DNA of 64,000 bases from Datnioides undecimradiatus (lineage: Eukaryota; Chordata; Actinopteri; Lobotiformes; Datnioididae): positions 744,001-808,000 of the forward strand of contig WARS01000981.1 of NCBI GenBank assembly GCA_008933995.1. The letters are read 5' to 3'. Each line of letters begins with the position of its first letter. The stretch's first letter is position 1. A program made the translations under genes and the position numbers. The notes under the pieces are model-generated. The model saw only the letters and a program-made list of their open reading frames with translations. It did no database searches and was not told the origin of the DNA. Shown piece by piece: positions 1 through 12,051 of this stretch.

Positions 1-3000
1 CATAATAAACAAGAGAAGGAGTCTCTGCTTAAGCTCACTGATGCTTTGAGTTTAATGGTACCTTAGCTGACGAACCAAACGAAACCGCCGAGTGAAATCT
101 TTGCTTGTGCAACGCCGACGTCCCGCACACCGGACACAAGTTGCCACGCAAACTGCGCGCCGGTTTAAGTCAGCTCTGCTCCGACTTAACTCTAGAAGAG
201 AGTGGGAAACACATTAAACACAAAACACAGAGAAGAGCCGTCTGAGATGAAATCAGCATTCATAAAACACACTTAACCCTGAAATAATCAGTATAAATAA
301 GTCGATTTCATCTGGGCCCCTGGAGGGGGACAGATGGTCTGTTTGTTCCTCGTACACTGGCAATGAGGAGATGCCATTACCCTGGGATCTCTGCCAGACA
401 CACACACACACACACTATCGCTGTCCCACACTGGTGCCAAGACGTCCTGGACAGACGGGAAGTGTGTGTGCGGTGCTGGTGGGAGGGTTAAAGAGAGGTT
501 TACGCTGCCATCCTGCTAAACAGTTGATGTGGGCGTGGGGTAGGGTGTGTGTGCGCGGGAATGGTAAGGTAAAAAATAAAGTCGGGGGTGGGGAGGGAGG
601 GGGACAGAGGAAGCTAAACAAAGCCTGACGAGTGTGAGAAGGACTACGTGGACAAAAGGAAACAGATTACCGGGAGTAATCAGATTAAAGCAGGTAATCG
701 AGTTCATGTGTTGACTTTGAATCCCAGTGTGCGCGCGTTATAGCCCGTAATCAGGTTTCACGTCTGCGCTCTCCCCAAAAAACATCTGACATCATCATCA
801 ACCTTCTGCGCGGGCGACCCATGCTAACAGGCTAACAGGCAGGTGGTGGACAAATAAAGAAAAGTTCGCCCAGTTCGACGGGCAGATGATTTCTGGGAAG
901 TGCTGTGCTCAAATCTCCCAAATGTCAAAGATGTAATCAAAGTGTTATAAATAAATGAATATTCTCAGATTCCCTCCTTAAGTTTGGATCTCCTCTCTCC
1001 CTCCCCCCGTTCTCCTCCTGCCTCATCCATTTTTCAGCAATCTGTTTCGCGCAGCGCCCAGAGCTGCCGGGCTTGATTAATAGTCAGGTGTCTGGGCTGT
1101 TTACCCCACCCACCCCTCCCTGCCAACTCCCCATCCACCGATCAAACGTCACCATCTGGGGACCCGCTTTTTACCCCTCTTAGACAGACGCGCCATCAGC
1201 CGGCCCATGGGTCAACTCAAGGTCAGGGCCTATAGAAAGAGAGGAGGAGCAGTGAGGGATGTTGTATAGGATGGAGAGTCACCTGCCCCGTGTCCTGCAG
1301 GACGCTCTGACAAGCCACTTAGGCTTGAGTAATTCCTCTGTCAGCGTTACTGATGAGTCGGCCCAGATGCAGGAGAGGAGAGTGGCCGAGTGCGTGCGCG
1401 CCGCTAAGCGGGGCATTAGTCATGATAGGCCCTGCCTTTGCACATCCTCTGCATAATGTATAAGGTTTTCAATGGGAATAATGTGGGCTGTGTTCGCAGA
1501 ATAAGTGAATAGGGGAAGGCTGATTGTGTTTGCGGTGGATTGGGTCTGCATGTAAATTGATGAACTGCTAAAGAGCGAGACATCTTGTAGCAAAACAGAT
1601 GAAAAACTAATTAAAATTCCCCATAACACTCCCACACACACACACACACACACATGCAGAACTATTTGGAGAGGCAGCAGCCTCCGCAGGTGCAGTTAAC
1701 ATTAAAATACAGTCAGCACTGTAAATGGAATCAAGGCATCTGACCCACTGTGATTAATCTAGTTTCACACCAGCTCTGCCGAGTTTAGATTGTAAACAAA
1801 CTGACATTTCAAACCGGCTAGCTGATTATTGTTTACCTGTTATTCAGTGCAGCATGCTTTATTTATATAACTCGTTTATAAAGCACCTACAGTACCTTTG
1901 TGTGTGTAATATTGTAAGATTTTCAGTCCAGCTCAGAAACTCAATGTACTGGCATCAACGTTAGCAATCTGTGTATGTTTCTCCTCTAAAACCAATCCAA
2001 CAGAATCCCATCAGTCAGCTGATTTCTCCCTGGAACACGCCGTGTGCGTCCTTCAGCCCGTGTCAAATTGTTGGACACGTTCTCCCCCTCACACGAACAT
2101 ATGCAAAGCGCATCAAAACCAGCGCTGTTCAAGGGTCTAGCTGCCTTTCTTCTCCTTTGCTGCCGGTGTCACCGGTGCTCTGCCCCCTCTTATGGTGCAT
2201 TACAGCAGTTATGCACCTTAACGCACCTTAATGCAGGCAGTTGATATTCAGTGATGTCCTCTGCACGTGGCGGAAATCTGTTATCACAGGCTCGCGCAAA
2301 GAGCTTGTCGATCACACAAGGGTGCAACCATCAAAACACCGCTCTGCAACATTACCAGCGGTCCGATGTTCCACAGGGGTAGATTAGGGGTTTACAGCAC
2401 AGTAACAGGTGTTCTGAGAGGCCTTCTGGTGAATAAACACACAAGATAAACATGTTCATATCCGGTTCCCCGCTATAGCACATTATGTGTATCTTTGAGG
2501 CTTAGCAAGTGAGTTCCAGGCCTGATCATACAGCCATTGAATCGTCCATTGCAAACAGTAGGATCACAGCATTCCCTTCACAAGAGATCTACCAGGAACG
2601 TACAGCCCGTTTCCTGGATGTTACCTCGTCAGCACCCGTGCAAATCAACGAGGGGCTCCGTGCCGTCGTCTCCCCGAACGTGCTCCTTGAAAACCGAAAC
2701 AAAGGAAGACAAAGAGAATGACCTGCGGCCACGAAGCCAACGCCACGGCAACATGTTCAGAGCGGCATTACTATCTCAGTGCCGCGTGGAGAGATTCCCC
2801 AGTGTGGGGACCCCCAACATCTCCCTCTGTTGTAAGCAATTTCACAGCCCGTCTAGCTTTTGGCTCGCCTCCCCAAAAATTTAATAGCCAGCATTCACAT
2901 GTGCACACACATTTACACACACACGGGCACATTTATCACGCACCTCTTAATTACATCTGCTCATAGGCTGTCCAGAATGCTAAGTAGCTGTTGAGTATAA

Positions 3001-4007
3001 AGACTGGCTCCTCAGAAATTTCTAGACCTCTAGCTGGTCATTAAAATTCTGTCCTTTGATCCTTCCTTTAACTCTCCTCCTCTGCCGTGTAGCAATCAGA
3101 CGGGGAACATAAAAGCCACCAGCTTGACTTTAGCTTTGACTTCAAATAGGCCCACTGAGAATATATCATTTATGAACAATAGACAAAATACCCAAAGTAG
3201 AGCAGTTAATTAAAGCAGATGTTATAGGAAGGTAGCTTTAATGAGAATGCAAATATTCACATGCGATGAATGGTGATTGACGGTCAAGAGAGGCAGTTTA
3301 TTAGCACATTTTGAAAATAATAGTACATATCTAAGGTGCTGGCGGCCTGCTGTCATTTACTCAAACGCATTAGCTGCAAGTGATGAAATTTTAATATTGT
3401 CGTCAAGTCACCGATGAATAAGGGGCGAGATGTATCAAAATTCATGATGTCACTTCACATCCAAATCATGCAAATCCATTCGCATTACCATGAGGCCCCG
3501 CGAGCCTCCGAAGTTCACCTGTCTGAGCTCTGAAATGTTCATCTTTACGTTATTATATCTGTCCACACGTCAGTAATCCGGTCCCTGTTGTCAGGAATAC
3601 GTGCTTAGTTTCCATCTTAGGTATGAATATAATGTTGTCCGTGGTTTTTCATGCCCCGTGCAAAAAGGAGAAAAGGTGACGGCCTTCGACGGAGTTACAG
3701 ACGCACTTTTTAAACACACTGGCAGCGGCGGAAGCTACCGGCCGCTTCACTCTGATACTAAAAAGCCAATCTTACTTTGATGTGAGGGTGGAAAGAGTCA
3801 CTCTGTGTGAATAACAGCCCTCTGTTCTGCCAGCTCTTCATCCACGCCAACTCCCCTCTGCTCAGTATTCTGAGTACAAACATTCTGGTTTGAGAGATAT
3901 GACATTTAATCTCAATCACTGGTAATGGGTGCATTAACAGAGTATCACGGTCTCGCTCACACACGCGCGCACGCCAAAACTAATGATACACGTTTTACTG
4001 TTGCCAG
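1..4007 (+). other. robo3: robo3 intron (entered at window start)
   Basis: No convincing coding exon was found. It holds CA repeats near 399-414 and 1633-1654, and an AT-rich stretch at about 3100-3480 with homeobox-like TTAATTAAAG and ATGCAAAT-type words that could be regulatory. It ends with a clean polypyrimidine-AG acceptor at 4006-4007. Confidence 0.7.
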
Positions 4008-4089
4008 GAAACGGACTCTGGGGTTTACACCTGCCTGGCTTCCAGCTCGAGCGGAGAGACAAGCTGGAGTGGAGTGCTCACAGTCAAAG
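4008..4089 (+). CDS. robo3: robo3 exon: second half of Ig5
   Basis: Reads in phase 0 as ETDSGVYTCLASSSSGE and onward to SGVLTVK. This is the D-x-G-x-Y-x-C core and last strand of a Robo Ig5 domain. Flanked by ttgccag acceptor and g|gtaaat donor; leaves phase 1. The partner exon with the first half of Ig5 was not found in the window. Confidence 0.9.
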
Positions 4090-5023
4090 GTAAATTGCCT
4101 CTGCGTGACTTTAAATACATGCAAATGACGGCTCCGTGAAGTGGCAACGTAATGCAACGCAGAGGTATATGATTTAAAAAGGCCCTCTCATCCAGCTGAA
4201 CATAGAAGAATCTGAAAACACTCTTTTTTTAATTTCTGCAGCATCATTAATTTAGATGAGTTTTGCAAAAGTGGCTGTGTAACACTTTTTACTGTTTTAA
4301 TTAACAGCATAAATTATCAGCCGGTGATTAAAGCGCGGCTGCAGATAAGGGAACGTACACACTGAGAAGTAATTCCTAATGCGGGATCTTCCTGTAAAAA
4401 GCCTAACTAACCAGATAGCGCTCCCCCTGACCATGTAATTGCTCAAACGAAACATGTAGCTGGGTCTCATTAAAACACTTAACCCCTGCTGCACCTGAGG
4501 CTGTTACTGGGCAGACCGCAAATATAAAAGTATGGCCGTGAATGTGAGGGATGGCGTGTTGTCGTCTCTGGGTGGGAATAAAGGCTGCATTCAGTTTGCA
4601 GTGGTGAGATATCTTCATCCACCGCAACCCATCAGGCTTTAGTACATCAAATATTTCAAGCTGGAGCAATTTCATTAGAGGAATTAAACGAAGGGGTAAC
4701 GACTTAACAAGCTGCTCTGATGACACCTTAGTTTGTTATTTGACTATTAGCGTCGTAATGGTTAGTTAAGATCTAATAGTTGCCATGAAAAGCAGAATTG
4801 GGGAGTCTGTTGGAAGTGAGGAACTGAGCCTGTAGCAACGCTGAGGCGAATGTGCAGTCAACATCAGCGGGGGGTTCACTGAGGACATCATGAAACGGTA
4901 ATGTTTCAGGCGGATGTTGCAGTTTAATCCACTGCTGTGCTTTCCACCTCCCTCCTCTCTCCTCCTCCTCCCCCTCCTCCCTGACGCCATCTTTGCTTCC
5001 TCTCCTGCTCCCTCGCCATCCAG

Positions 5024-5192
5024 AGAGCGCAGACTCCTCCGTGGCTCAGGCCACAGAGCCCTTCCAGCTGCCGGGTCCCCCACACAAACCCATAGTCACA
5101 GACGTGTCCAAGAACAGCGTCTCGCTGACCTGGCAACCCAATGCACACGAGGGAGGAGCCGCCGTCACCTCGTACATCATCGAGGCCTTCAG
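5024..5192 (+). CDS. robo3: robo3 exon: Ig5-FN3 linker and first half of FN3-1
   Basis: Phase 1 in, phase 2 out. After a linker it reads [20 protein letters not shown] and ends TSYIIEAF, the A to C strands of the first Robo FN3 domain. Acceptor atccag, donor ag|gtaagt. Confidence 0.95.
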
Positions 5193-7834
5193 GTAAGTTT
5201 TACAAATCCTAAGCTGCATCAAAGAAAGTTGCAGGAACGTAAAGGACGCCTGCTTTCCCCCGTTTTAATTTGCCGGCCGTCAAGGACAGAACCGATTTTT
5301 TTTTTGCCAGGGACCTGTCGTCGCTCTACCTGCGTGCCTTTTCAGCAATTCATTTAGTCTCAAATCATTCCTCCGGCTTACATACGGCTGTCAAGGCCGT
5401 ATGTTTCAAATTTGGCAGTTTTTCCACAGGAGTTTTCCTCTCGTTAGAATAAAAAAGCTTTTGATTATGGGACATTAAAACACCTTCGCTGAAGCCCAGA
5501 CTAATGAAATCCTCCCGTGGTTTGTTGCTCTTTAAAGTGAATCGAGCCGCCACATTTCTCAATTATCATCAGACCTTGAAAAGATGACTCACAAAAACCA
5601 AAACGTGCAGAGCGATCGGGCGTTCGCACTGGCTGCTGTTACATTTAGTCTTAGGCCTTAAATCAGCTTTGTCGTGCTTATCTTCCGCGGTTTTGGTCCA
5701 ATTTAGGCTGAGGAAAAGTCTTTCTCTTGTAGTCAGAATGATTTCTGTCTTTAAATGAATCCAGGGAGGCTGACCCGGGTGTCAGAGGATGAAATCAAGG
5801 TGACATCGTAAAGGTTGAAACCCGTAAAGCGACAGTTCACTCTCTCTCTCTCCCAGTCAAGCTCAGCCAGCGCGGCTCGCTAGCAAATTCGCCCCAAGTA
5901 GCCACCGCCAAGTAACGCTGCCCTAAAATGAATATGCCCACAGTTAACATTAAGATTTACAGTTAAGCACTGCAGCTGTAATAGCAGGGTGTTGCCTTCA
6001 AGTGCCTCTTGAGGTTGGACGGAATCCTCCCACCTAATCTGTAGCCGCATGGCGTCGTTCCCACAGCGCATTGTGTTCTCCTCTCTGCTGAGTTATAAAC
6101 AGAGCCTGTCCATAGATCTGTTCTTCACCCCACCTCACCCTTTGTGTGTCGTCGCATATCTGTCATTAACCCGCTGTCGGTCGGGGACGGCAGCAGCTGA
6201 GATTCGGGGGATCTGCACACGTCGCATCAGTCTGCAGACGTCAGTCAACGGTGGGGATGCGTTGCTTATACTCAGACAGACACGCCACATGTTGGTCCCG
6301 TCTCGTCTCGTCAGTTAAAGCCAAACAGCCATTTCCTCATTGCTTTTATTATCAGATCTATTTTTTGCTCGTCATTGTCTCGCCTTAGTCACTGAAGCGT
6401 GTTCGTCACAGCTTGCGTTTGGCTCCTTACGTCATTCACACTTGTGCACGACACGATCTAGAACCTGAATGAAACCTTGAGGTAGCGACACCTGAGAGGA
6501 AGCTCCACCTTGGATTAATTAGGGCGCAAAGCAGATTTGGCCGAGCAGGGTGGGTGGCTCGGCGGATGGAAGGAGGCCTCCAGATGAAGAGGAGGCAGCA
6601 TTATGGGGAAATGTGTCCTTCCAATTCGATAAAGAGGGTTACACCGGCAGAGCGTAATCAGATCCAGACGTCCGCCGTGGCCCGTGGCAGCGGCAGAGTG
6701 TTTCCAAGTAACGCAAACTGATTCTTTCTAAAGCAGCTGGAGGGGACCGGTGGGATGTTTGCAATAACATTTCCTTGCCTGAGGTGTTAAGGTTTGTTTG
6801 TAGGAGCACACGGAAGAGCAGGGTTTGCGGCTTGTATGTGTGTGCGTGTGTGTATACATACGCAGTGTGTAATAGTGTTTATTTAACGCGCGGAGGCAGA
6901 ACTTCCATTCTTTCGCCGAGGCTGCATTCATTTTCTCATTTTTTTGGGGCCACAGCCGTGTGTGTGTGTGTGTGTGTGTGTGAGCGTGTGTGTGAGCGTG
7001 TGAGCGTGTGAACTCCCTCTGTGCAACTCCTGCAACAAAGTTACCTTGAATCCGGCTCCGGCACGGGGCGGCCTCCGCTCGCACACGAGAGATGAGTATT
7101 CATGAGTCGTTTTCCTCTTTGGTCTAATTGCGCAGTTCAGTGCTGAAGCTAGTTTCCCCTGCAAACCCCCACAGTACCCTTGGGGAAAATCTAAAAGTGT
7201 CAAACAAATGGTTGGGAAGGCCTTTGTGACTGCTGCTCCGCCAAGGTGACGGCAAATTCTCAGAGAGACGGGAGGAAGAAGGAACGGGGTTGAGGTGGCG
7301 GCGGGGTAACACATCTGGGGGAGTGCCACAAGGCTACGAACATGCCCTCATTTCCTGTTGGCAGCTGTGCCTCCTTGCAAGCCTCATTACATTATTCATC
7401 AGGAAAGCAAATTGTATGATTTGGAGGAGATCTCCTAGCGAGCGCAAACTTCTCTGAACCGAGTGACTTCGCTCACATCTGCTATTGTTTACCAGATAAG
7501 AAATATTAGAGGGAGCCAAAAATAGATCCCGCTATCGCCTGGAGATTTGCTCATGCATTGTTTAATTGTGTAGCTGCGCATCAAATCAGCATTGCAAAGC
7601 GCTCCTGAGTGCAGTACGAGTCGTGCAAAGTGTATCCAGCCTGATATTTACTCAAGTGTTGTACAAATCTGAGGTACCGGTGTCTTACTATGAGAATATG
7701 AGACAAACGTCAAAACAAAAATCAGCTTCATCTGACCTGGGGTCAGCATGATATGAGGGTTTAAGTGAGCTTCAACGCATGTAGAGCAGGATAAAAGATG
7801 AAATTACATGTTTTTCTCTTTTGTCTGCTCACAG
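5193..7834 (+). other. robo3: robo3 intron inside FN3-1
   Basis: No coding exon seen. Contains a TG/GAGCGTGTG repeat at 6959-7012 and, at about 7340-7580, an AT-rich unique block dense in transcription-factor words (described under findings). Confidence 0.6.
6959..7012. repeat. TG microsatellite with GAGCGTG variants
   Basis: About 12 TG units followed by several TGAGCGTG units. Simple repeat inside the FN3-1 intron of robo3. Confidence 0.9.
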
Positions 7835-8001
7835 CCAATCAGCAGGCAGCACATGGCAGACCGTAGCCGACATGGTAAAGATGGAGACGCACACGATCAC
7901 CGGCCTCCTCCCCAACACCATCTATCTGTTCATCGTCCGAGCTGTCAACGCCTACGGCCTGAGTGACCCGAGCCCCATCTCCGAGCCCGTCAGGACGCAA
8001 G
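7835..8001 (+). CDS. robo3: robo3 exon: second half of FN3-1
   Basis: Continues the split serine codon and reads [20 protein letters not shown], then [18 protein letters not shown], the conserved Robo FN3-1 core. Acceptor ctcacag; donor caag|gtcggt, phase 1. Confidence 0.96.
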
Positions 8002-8090
8002 GTCGGTCTGCGCCTCGGTTGCATGCCCGGTAAAACATGAGTGTGCTAGTGCGCTGGCGGCAGAGGAGTGAGTCTGTGTGTTTCCTTCAG

Positions 8091-8212
8091 ATGTCAGTCC
8101 CACAGGTCAGGGAGTGGACCACAGGCAGGTGCAGAGGGAGCTGGGGGAGGTGGCCGTCCAGCTGCAAGACCCCGTCACGCTGACGGCAGCTTCCATCCGA
8201 GTGTCCTGGACT
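8091..8212 (+). CDS. robo3: robo3 exon: FN3-2, first half
   Basis: Reads DVSPTGQGVDHRQVQRELGE and ends SIRVSWT. The GVDHxQVQRELG signature is diagnostic for vertebrate Robo at the FN3-1/FN3-2 junction. Phase 1 in, phase 0 out; donor act|gtgagt. Confidence 0.97.
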
Positions 8213-8352
8213 GTGAGTGGCTCTGTTTTATTTTGAGGAGTGTGCGAGGGTGCATTTGGGATTTGAGTTATTTATTCTTCCACATTATCTGTTTCCCCTC
8301 TATTTCATCTTTTTCTAACCCCCCCTCCCCGTGTCGTCCTCATTTCATCAAG

Positions 8353-8569
8353 GTTGACCGTCAGTCTCAGTTCGTCCAGGGCTACCGTCTCTTCTACAGA
8401 CCCAGCGGGGCAACCTGGCTCCTCCAGGACATCAACTCCCCCTCCGAGCGCAGCACTATCCTCACCAACCTCCTCAAAGGAACGGAGTACGAGATGAAGA
8501 TCCGTCCCTATTTCGACGAATTCCAGGGCAAAGACAGCCGAACGTTAGTGGTTCGAACCCCAGAAGAAG
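8353..8569 (+). CDS. robo3: robo3 exon: FN3-2, second half
   Basis: Starts VDRQSQFVQGYRLFYRPSGA and continues through KGTEYEMKIRPYFDEFQGKD, the standard Robo FN3-2 sequence. Acceptor atcaag, donor gaag|gtatta, phase 1 out. Confidence 0.97.
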
Positions 8570-9174
8570 GTATTAAACCCTGCGACTCTGTGAGAATCAA
8601 AGAAAAGCTCTTTTAATAAACTAGTCAGGTTTTTTTTTTGACATTACGGGGCCTTGGAAACGGCTGTTCATTAGCCTGTCTGACACCACGTGCATCTCAG
8701 TAATGTTATCTCATTTTGGGGTTAATTTTAAATCCTCCTCAATTTGGGTTCATTTATATTGATCCCTATTTTCATTAAATTCAGCCTCCACACGCTGCGG
8801 CTTCTGCAGCCCGAGGTTCACAGCAGCTTTGTATTGGTTGATGCAAACTCTAGATTAAAAACAAGAGAGCAGACTTTTTTTTTGCCATCAGCGCTTATAG
8901 ACTTTGGATCGACCTGCCGGAGTCCCCCGTTCTGGCAGGAAAAAAAACATGATTAACTTTATAAAGCACTCAATAAAACTTCATTTCCCCTCCTGCTACA
9001 GTTCACTTTCATGTTTTTAACTTGTGTTTTAAGTAGTGTCCTCACTTTTATTGCTCTGAGCAATTTAATTTTTGGAGTTTAAATGCTTCGCGCCGGCTTG
9101 TTGATAATTCCTCCTTTCGCCGCGCTTGCTGTACCGGTGAAGATGAAATGACGTGAGCTGCTGTTCTCTCACAG

Positions 9175-9299
9175 TCCCCAGCGCTCCGCCCAGAGCTGTC
9201 ACAGTAGCAACGGTGAAGCTAAGCAACAGCTCCGGCATCAGCGTCTCCTGGGAGCCTCCACCCAGCCGGATGCAGAACGGCGTCATCCAGGAGTATAGG
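9175..9299 (+). CDS. robo3: robo3 exon: FN3-3, first half
   Basis: Reads VPSAPPRAVTVATVKL, then SWEPPPSRMQNGVIQEYR. The SWxPPPxxxxNGxIQEY block is the Robo third FN3 domain. Donor agg|gtaaac, phase 0. Confidence 0.96.
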
Positions 9300-9782
9300 G
9301 TAAACACGGCCCCGCCAGGGTCCAATCACACAACACACATTTTAACAGAGTCAGAGTCCAGAATGTAATGAATCATGAGGTTTTCCTTAAATAGATGTAT
9401 CCCAGACTCAGATAGGATTAAAGGATCTAGAAGTTATCAGAGGATTGTGGGCAGAGCCACAGAGGCTGCAGTTTATTCCCAGTTACCAGACTCTGATGCG
9501 TTGTTCACTCTGCAGTGTTTAATACTTCAGACGCAGAGCGCAGCTCACCACGGTGGTCAAGTTCAATGACTACTGTACAGAGAACACAGGGAATATCTGA
9601 CTGCGCTTTGATGTCATCGTGAACAGATCCAATGTTGCAGCCTGTAGTTAACTATTTCATCAGATGGAAATGCAAATCAGCTGAGGAGCATCATGTGAAA
9701 AGTATCTCGCAGTGTCAGGGTCACCAGAGGTTTAACGGGCCTGCAGGACTAATTTAATGCCCGCTCCATGTGTCCCATCAAG

Positions 9783-9966
9783 GTTTGGTGTGTGGGCAGC
9801 GGCGGCGACAACCAGACGCGCTACCACATCAACAAGACGGTGGACGGAAACACGTTGTCCACGGTGCTGAAGGGCCTGACGCCCGGCGTGCTCTACCAGG
9901 TGGAGGTGGCGGCGGTGACCAGCGCCGGCATCGGAACACGCAGTCCGCCGGCGTCTGTCCTCATCA
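9783..9966 (+). CDS. robo3: robo3 exon: FN3-3, second half
   Basis: Reads [20 protein letters not shown], then [20 protein letters not shown] at the exon start and YHINKTVDG are Robo hallmarks; NQT and NKT are N-glycosylation sequons. Donor atca|gtgagt, phase 1. Confidence 0.97.
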
Positions 9967-10239
9967 GTGAGTCCAGCATAACAAAAACTGGGTTGGGGGA
10001 CCAGATGCAGATGGACTAGAGAGACGTGTTCTACAAACTTAATCCTGACATCTGAATCTGTCTGGTGGTCCAGACAGTTGGTCTAGATTGATCTGTCTCA
10101 ACAGCCAGTGTGTACAGTGATTTATGGTCTCCAGAGGATGAACTCTAATGATTGTGGTCATCCTCTGACTCTATCATGAAATTAACCAACATGAAGGTAC
10201 CAACACTCATGGTTCCCAGAGGATCAACCCTGATGGTCG

Positions 10240-10330
10240 CTTAGCTTTTCATCAGCCCCAGCTGAAGCTGTGTTTAGCACTAATTAGCAAATGTTAGCAT
10301 GCTAAGCTAAGATGGTAAATGAAATAAAGA
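10240..10330. repeat. TTAGCATGCTAA-type dispersed motif
   Basis: The intron between the FN3-3 and membrane exons contains a palindromic AGCAAATGTTAGCATGCTAA block. Words of this kind recur in teleost interspersed repeats. No terminal structure is visible, so the family is not named. Confidence 0.4.
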
Positions 10331-10560
10331 TCAGTGTGGTTTGACCCTTTTAGCCCGGTCTCTGTTATGTCTGAACAGATTTAGGCTCCTTCGTGTATCA
10401 TAAGGGTTTTTATCATATACTCTGTTTGGATTTAAAGCATTTACATGCACTGGATTTAATAACAGGTCTGCAAATGAAGTGGTGAATAATGTGTTGCTCT
10501 CCCTCGGTCCTTTCTTTCTTTCTTATTTTGCCCGCCTCCCTCCTATCTTCTTTGTTTCAG

Positions 10561-10809
10561 AGCTGCCAGCTGAACAGCCCTCGGTGCCAGGCGGCGGAGG
10601 TGGCGGTGGCACCGGCGACAGCGGCGAGGAGAGCAGCGTGAGTCTGGCCGAGCAGATAACCGATGTGGTCAAGCAGCCGGCGTTCATTGCGGGCATCGGC
10701 GGAGCCTGCTGGGTCATCCTCATGGGCTTCAGCGTCTGGATCTACTGCAGGCGCAAGAAGAGGAAGGAGCTGAGCCACTACACCGCGTCCTTCGCGTACA
10801 CGCCAGCAG
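10561..10809 (+). CDS. robo3: robo3 exon: juxtamembrane, transmembrane helix, start of tail
   Basis: Reads [10 protein letters not shown], seven glycines, TGDSGEESS, then [20 protein letters not shown] and [11 protein letters not shown]. That is one hydrophobic helix followed by a basic anchor, then [12 protein letters not shown]. Position and flanks match the Robo membrane exon. Phase 1 in and out. Confidence 0.97.
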
Positions 10810-11209
10810 GTCAGGAGCAACGACAGCGTTCAGATTGTGGCTCAAAGCATTTCAAATTAATATGCATTTTAGAGTGTGATTTATGAATGAATAGCCTCAG
10901 TAGATTAAATGTGAGGACTTGTTTATCATCTCTATTTTTGTCTTAGCGACTTCATGCTGCACATTAGGTCCTGTTGAAGGTTACAGTCAGCCCATCTGCT
11001 GCAGCAGTCCTCTCCTGACCCCAGGGTCTCAGTGCAGATGCAGTGCTTCATTTGTTTTTTCTCTATTATGCCAGTGGCTCTACTGACACACAGTATATAT
11101 ACACTGTGGATACATCCAAACTTATGCCATAGTCACCATTTCATAACATAAGCAACATCACCAAGCAGGCTGCGGGTATGTAACAGCTCCTTCTCTCTGT
11201 CCCCTGCAG

Positions 11210-11249
11210 TGGGATTCCCTCATGGAGAGGGCTCAGGACTCAATGGAAG
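11210..11249 (+). CDS. robo3: robo3 microexon in the proximal tail
   Basis: A 40-nt exon reading VGFPHGEGSGLNG between cctgcag and aag|gtattt. It restores phase between the membrane exon (phase 1) and the next exon (phase 2), giving the GR-PG junction also seen before the WLAD block in ROBO1. Confidence 0.85.
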
Positions 11250-11432
11250 GTATTTAAACTTTATGTCTGTCTGTATTTGGTTTAACTTCAGTCATTAATA
11301 GACTGGGCCGATGATTGTAAATGTCAGCTACCATCTCTCTTCGCTGCTCTTTGTGTTTCCATCTGGACAGTCGTTGCAGTTGTACTGTTGTGTCCCGCCA
11401 CGTCTCAAATTAATGCCAGAATGTCTCTGTAG

Positions 11433-11572
11433 GCCCGGCGTGCTGGGAGGCAACATGGGCAACTACCCGTGGCTGGCAGACTCTTGGCCCACCACCAACC
11501 TGGTCCACAGCGGCAAAGAGGCCGTCAACTGCTGCACCGCCAATCACGACACGGCTGAGAGATACTACAACG
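11433..11572 (+). CDS. robo3: robo3 exon: WLADSW block of the tail
   Basis: Reads PGVLGGNMGNYPWLADSWPT and continues EAVNCCTANHDTAERYYN. The PWLAD(S/T)WP block followed by a CC pair is strongly conserved in Robo1-3. Acceptor ctgtag, donor acg|gtagga; phase 1 out. Confidence 0.95.
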
Positions 11573-11769
11573 GTAGGACGCTGCGTGACCAGACTCGTTT
11601 GGTTGGTCAGCATACGACTGTGGGTTTTTGTGTCCCTGTGCTTACAGAAAAGCTGTTGTGGCAGATTTCTGTGAAGCGTCATTGAGCAGGGTGATAAGTC
11701 GATGCACCGCAAACTAAAAAAAGTCCAAGCAAAGCAAGAAAACTAAGTACTGCCTCCGTCCCTGTGTAG

Positions 11770-12051
11770 ACGCCGGCATCTCCAACTACCTGAATCAGAC
11801 AGAGAAGTACAGCATGGGCGGCTCCACTGAAGGTCCCATCTACAGCACCATCGACGCCACCAGCGAGGACCTGCACAGCTTCACCTACGCCCAGCACACC
11901 TCCACCACCCCTTACGCCTCCACCTCCATCATGCCTTTCACCAACCAGACACAGGCGGCGGCCCACGGTGGCGAGCAGCAGGACGACGGACACTGGATCA
12001 CACAGCCGGGGCCGTCTGGAGCTCAGTACGCCCAGCCGGACCGCTGCAACG
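11770..12051 (+). CDS. robo3: robo3 exon with CC0- and CC1-like motifs
   Basis: Reads DAGISNYLNQTEKYSMGGST, then GPIYSTIDATSEDL (CC0-like tyrosine motif at 11838-11855) and TTPYASTSIM at 11904-11933, which resembles the CC1 motif TPYATT of ROBO1. Ends SAQYAQPDRCNG. Tyrosines here are candidate Abl substrates by analogy with ROBO1. Confidence 0.94.

Noticed and set aside
1259-1456. Plus-strand open frame of 65 codons in the first robo3 intron
   Set aside because: No domain, no splice signals in phase and no similarity to Robo Ig5; likely chance.
1-4007. Search for robo3 Ig1-Ig4 exons
   Set aside because: No Ig cysteine/tryptophan patterns with splice support were found; these exons must lie upstream of the window.
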